This document shows, one piece after another, positions 60,450-64,000 of a stretch of DNA of 64,000 nt; position 1 is the first letter of the stretch, and each line of letters starts with the position of its first letter. The notes under the pieces were generated by a model, which saw only the letters and a list, made by a program, of their open reading frames with translations, ran no database searches and was not told the origin of the DNA. The stretch is from Tanypteryx hageni. Taxonomy: Eukaryota > Arthropoda > Insecta > Odonata > Petaluridae. Position numbers and translations under genes: made by a program. The stretch covers positions 60,390,907-60,454,906 of the forward strand of contig CM054115.1 in assembly GCA_028673005.1 (NCBI GenBank), read 5' to 3'.

Positions 60450-62770
60450 GCATTTGTGTTAAATGAGAGTTGTTATTTATATTTCAAGGTTGGTGTTTAT
60501 TTAGTGGAAGAAGTTATCTCGTTTCAGTGATTATTATCTTGACTACGGAATTAAGATTGTAAATAAATACTTCTTGTGGAGTAAATTAGAATATATTATT
60601 TTCTTTGCATTTTCCGTAATTTTTCTTCTACACCCAAACTCATTATATAGCAAACAATTAACTCTAATTTCTTGAAAGTATTAAAACGAATTTAACTACT
60701 TATTTACTTGGGATATACATTTTTTTAATCGAAAATAGTTAGATAATTTAATACCGAATCATTTTAAAGATCGCCCTCCAGCTATTTAACCTCTCAAATA
60801 TGTACCATTCAGTTTTTCGTTGGCCTACAAGTAGTTAATTTTAATTCAGTAAGTACAAAAATTCCAAAAGATAAGTCAATATCAGCATTTTAGACAGATT
60901 TATATGCAAATTTGGTTCAAAAATCGTTAAATTTTCGCGTCTACACAAAAAACCAGTTCAGCCGGCCACGAAAGTCCAATTTCCTTATTAAACTATGGAG
61001 AAAAAAAGTCATTTTGGCGCTCCTTCCTTATTTTATTTTCGAAAGTAGGTCATGTTCTTCATTTAAGTCAAATCTTACGAAAAGCACCCGAGAAAAACTT
61101 GGTCTAGATTATCCTTCCCGCATAAAAAGACGGAAACTCATAAAATTGCAATGTTATTGGAAACAAGGATAGGTTTTTTAAAATCCATGAATTTATAATT
61201 CCGTTTTAAATTAATATTTTATTATGGCACAAAAAGATAAATTATTAATTAGACACCAGAAATTAATGTAATTTTCCGAAGTTGTTTCAGCAATTCGTCA
61301 TACTATGTTAGTTCACTCTGGAGATGCAGTACAAACCATTTCTAAAATTGTTTAAAGATTCTACTTTGCAAGGGAGTGTCTCGCCTCCTAAAACGTGATT
61401 CTTTGAGTTTATCCAAGAAGTACTGTTTTGCCCCTCCCTGAAAATCGAATGTGGCCAATAACTGAATTCCCAAGACGATCACCTCCCAAAAGTTTAACTT
61501 GGAACCCGAAGGTGTACAAGGTATTCTCAACGGTCATATATCTTCCCCTGGATAAATTAGGGGCTCTGCTTATTTATTTCCACTTCCAAGCTCGTTTTTC
61601 TAATTAATAGCTATGTTACCCGTGATGAATGGAAACAATCCACAATCGAATAGCTCTAATTTTATCAACATATTTTGCAACAATAACTAAATACTAGGAT
61701 TAAAGTCAAAAGCCAAAAAGAAAATTATATTACGTTAAATTAGAGTTCTGTTTCTAATTCTACTACGGCCATCGAATTTTTTTTAAATCCCCTAACAAAG
61801 GCTGTAAACCTTAGAATGAGAGCTCGTGTTTTTTTAGTAGTGACCCTCAATAATTTATCTCAGTTAATCATGAATTACATGATAATTGTAATAAAGCATT
61901 GTTCGGGTATAATTCTATTAGTTAAAAATTTATAAAAATAGCCCCACGTTCTTTGTATATTATTCAGTAGTATTACAAAAAAGCACATCTTTATACGTCT
62001 ATGATTTGGTAGTTATTCTTTCAATAAATAATTCTAAAAATCTCTGTTTATATTTTCAATTGAATAAACAACGATAAATTTTTAAATGAACATATTCCTA
62101 AAGAGAAGCATTATAATACGATTTTCCTCTATGCTACTGTACAACGTACTTCTTAAATCAACATATGGCAGTGTATAAGAAATCATACTTTCAGAAACTT
62201 ATCATCGTTATATGATTAAAAGCGTATCTAGTAAAGCTTTCACATTCATTTTATTAACTTACCATACTTTCTGTTGGACAGAAATTAATACTTCATCGTG
62301 CCTTTTTTAGTCAGTTTGAAATTGCAAAACTAGGAAAGGGACGTAATAAATTTTAGTCAGACACAAGTCATAGTTATAATGGGTAATCATAAAGATCTGA
62401 TCGACTATGTGAAAATCAGTTTAAAATAAGGTGCAGAGCCTTCACGAATGCTTTCCTTGCTTTAGCCATGAAATTTGTATCTTACGTTAACATATCTCCA
62501 TCTTTTATCGATATCGATAATCATTTCCTCGAAGTCATTGCATACTAGATTGCGTACTTAATTGGGGTAAAGTAATTTGAGTCTCAATTCACAGCTGTAA
62601 TAAAGGTCTTAACGAGTTCTGCGCTGATGTTTTGGAAAGATAAATTAGTTTAACGTTTTTGCTTATTTCAGGAAAATTGTTCATTAGACTGGTTTCAAAA
62701 GGAGACATAGTCTTATGAAATGGTCCAGTCTGTGCGTATGTATGTGTCTATGTGTGCCCCCTACTAACAA
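60450..62770. other. AT-rich DNA, no supported gene
   Basis: A short minus frame at 61530-61342 has fairly protein-like residues (KLNFWEVIVLGIQLLATF) but no recognisable family or splice support. The remainder is AT-rich and featureless. Confidence 0.4.
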
Positions 62771-62787
62771 GTTTTGCATTAATGGAC

Positions 62788-63262
62788 CAGGGGTGAGGCG
62801 TGATTACTGAAATAGGGAAAGCTGTTCTACACCGACACGCAAAAAAGCAGAATATAATGCTATAAAATGTAAAAGAACCTCATTTTTGTAGTATAGTTCT
62901 ACTCTCCTGTTTTTTCTTCCAATGGTGTCAGTCACGTTGTCGTAAAACGTTGACCCCCGGCGTAATTTCAGCAACAAATCCTTCTCAATGCTTAAAAGAG
63001 CAAGAGATGGCAGTCGTTCCTGGCCTTGTGTGTTCTGCAGGTAAGTTTTAATCCTCTTCAATGCAGAGAAGGATCTCTCCACAGAAGAACTGGATGCTGG
63101 AATGGTGATAGTTAGTTCTGTGAGTCTGAACACTTCGGGAAAGACATCAGTTAAGTCCGACAATTTCATATAGCGATTTAGCTCCACAACGTTGTTTTTA
63201 TGTAAGTCTGGGTCTTTATAAAGCACAGAGACTTGAAAAATCAAAAAACTTGCCGTAAGTCT
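62788..63262 (-). mobile_element. hAT element 3' fragment
   Basis: CAGGGGTGAGGCG at 62788 looks like a hAT terminus. It is followed inward, on the minus strand, by the transposase C-terminal frame. The element appears cut off soon after 63250, so it is 5'-truncated and a target duplication cannot be tested. Confidence 0.6.
62804..63244 (-). pseudogene. hAT transposase C-terminal fragment, ZMYM1-like group
   Basis: An open frame of about 146 codons contains FPEVFRLTELTITIPASSSS followed by VERSFSALKRIKTYLQNT, then RLPSLALLSIEKDLL and a basic RRVELYYK. This is the dimerisation domain of the hAT group related to vertebrate ZMYM1-type proteins. The domain is intact over its full length, unlike the frameshifted copy at 19-20 kb. 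The frame stays open a little upstream of 63244 without an ATG, so it is the 3' part of a longer lost gene. It differs clearly from the other two hAT proteins in this window. Confidence 0.88.
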
Positions 63263-63920
63263 GTTACGTTACGTTTTAAATCGCATTTTATCGGATTGTT
63301 GCTATGGAAACGATTATTACCGAACTTAGATGAGCATAGACGAGTGAACAAATAGATTATTTTCTGTTCCACACGACTACCGTTCAGCAATTGACAGTTG
63401 AACCAAACATATTAGCGTATAAACAGTAAAATTTATTAAATTTGTTTATTTAATCTTCCATCTTTTTTAATAACCTGAGAACATAGACGAACATTAAAGC
63501 CAGGTTTTACTTAACCATTTGTTACAAGAATTTGCGAAGAGCCTTTCTTGATGATTGCGTTTATATCATATCGGCATAATTTATAATAATAGATCCAAGA
63601 TTTTTTTATCATTTAAAATTAATACATTGGTAAAAAACGTCTTAGACGTTTTATATCCTAAACCTGTTGACATTAGAATTATACCCCTACCTGCACCCTG
63701 GAGCCCATTTCTCCCACCCTGTTCTTAATTCCCTAACTCCTCGCACTCTTAACTCACCTTAACAGCCCAAATGCAGTCTACCGGAAAACTTTCAATAGAA
63801 CCACGAAGGTTTTATTCGGCTCAGTAGGAAGAAAGAAGTGAAGGAAGCGTGAGGCAGAGAGAGAGATGAAAAAGAGCGAAAGAAAAGTGCTTTAAAGTGA
63901 TAAATCTCGAAGACCGCTCT
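63263..63920. other. Spacer without a supported gene
   Basis: AT-rich, with a C/T-rich patch near 63680-63760 and a G/A patch near 63830-63880. Confidence 0.4.
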
Positions 63921-63929
63921 TTTTCTTTG

Positions 63930-63989
63930 TGTGTTTTTTGTGTGTGTGTGCGCGCATGCGTGTGTTTTTGTGTGGCTGTGTGTTTATAT
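63930..63989. repeat. (GT)n-rich microsatellite
   Basis: Interrupted gt runs with a central gcgcgcatgcg. Confidence 0.9.
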
Positions 63990-64000
63990 AGGTACAAAAG

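Overview
The window reads as animal nuclear DNA, most likely an arthropod and probably an insect. It is AT-rich, gene-poor, full of microsatellites and long C/T or G/A tracts, and carries a tRNA-derived SINE, several hAT elements, a PIF/Harbinger-like element, pogo-like fragments and hammerhead-type motifs of the kind found in Penelope-like retroelements. No bacterial-style gene, operon, rRNA, intact tRNA gene or CRISPR array is visible. The organism call is an inference from repeat content and the one recognisable exon.

The one confident host-gene piece is a 297-nt plus-strand exon at 10009-10305. It encodes an agrin-like follistatin/Kazal module with ten cysteines, both boundaries in phase 1, and an unusual Pro/Ala-rich insertion between its two halves. 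Two weaker plus-strand candidates could belong to the same or another secreted-protein gene: a mini-exon at 6054-6086 starting MLVLLLCLATE, and a P/T/E-rich open segment after a strong splice acceptor at 16251. Their phases do not let them join simply to the Kazal exon. On the minus strand, an unidentified 220-nt exon-like ORF (14505 down to 12811) is split by a 1467-bp hAT element that left a perfect 8-bp target duplication.

Layout: 1-6 kb AT-rich with a possible pogo-type element; 6-10.3 kb possible signal exon, SINE copy 1, Penelope-like fragment and Kazal exon; 10.3-17 kb intron-like DNA, split exon with hAT and candidate exon; 17-20.4 kb SINE copy 2 (13-bp TSD), pogo-like fragment and a frameshifted ZBED-type hAT; 20.4-24.7 kb C/T tracts; 25-31 kb nearly featureless; 34.5-38.3 kb a Y-to-R tract switch and a duplication whose two blocks are reordered; 40-45.9 kb long tracts and a foldback element; 46.2-47.7 kb Harbinger-like element; 49.6-54.5 kb two short hAT-type elements and dispersed repeats; 57-60.4 kb two inverted-repeat elements, one with a ribozyme-like core, and a G/A tract; 62.8-63.2 kb a third hAT transposase fragment. 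Most of the window is best seen as intronic or intergenic DNA of one or more large genes, shaped by transposons.
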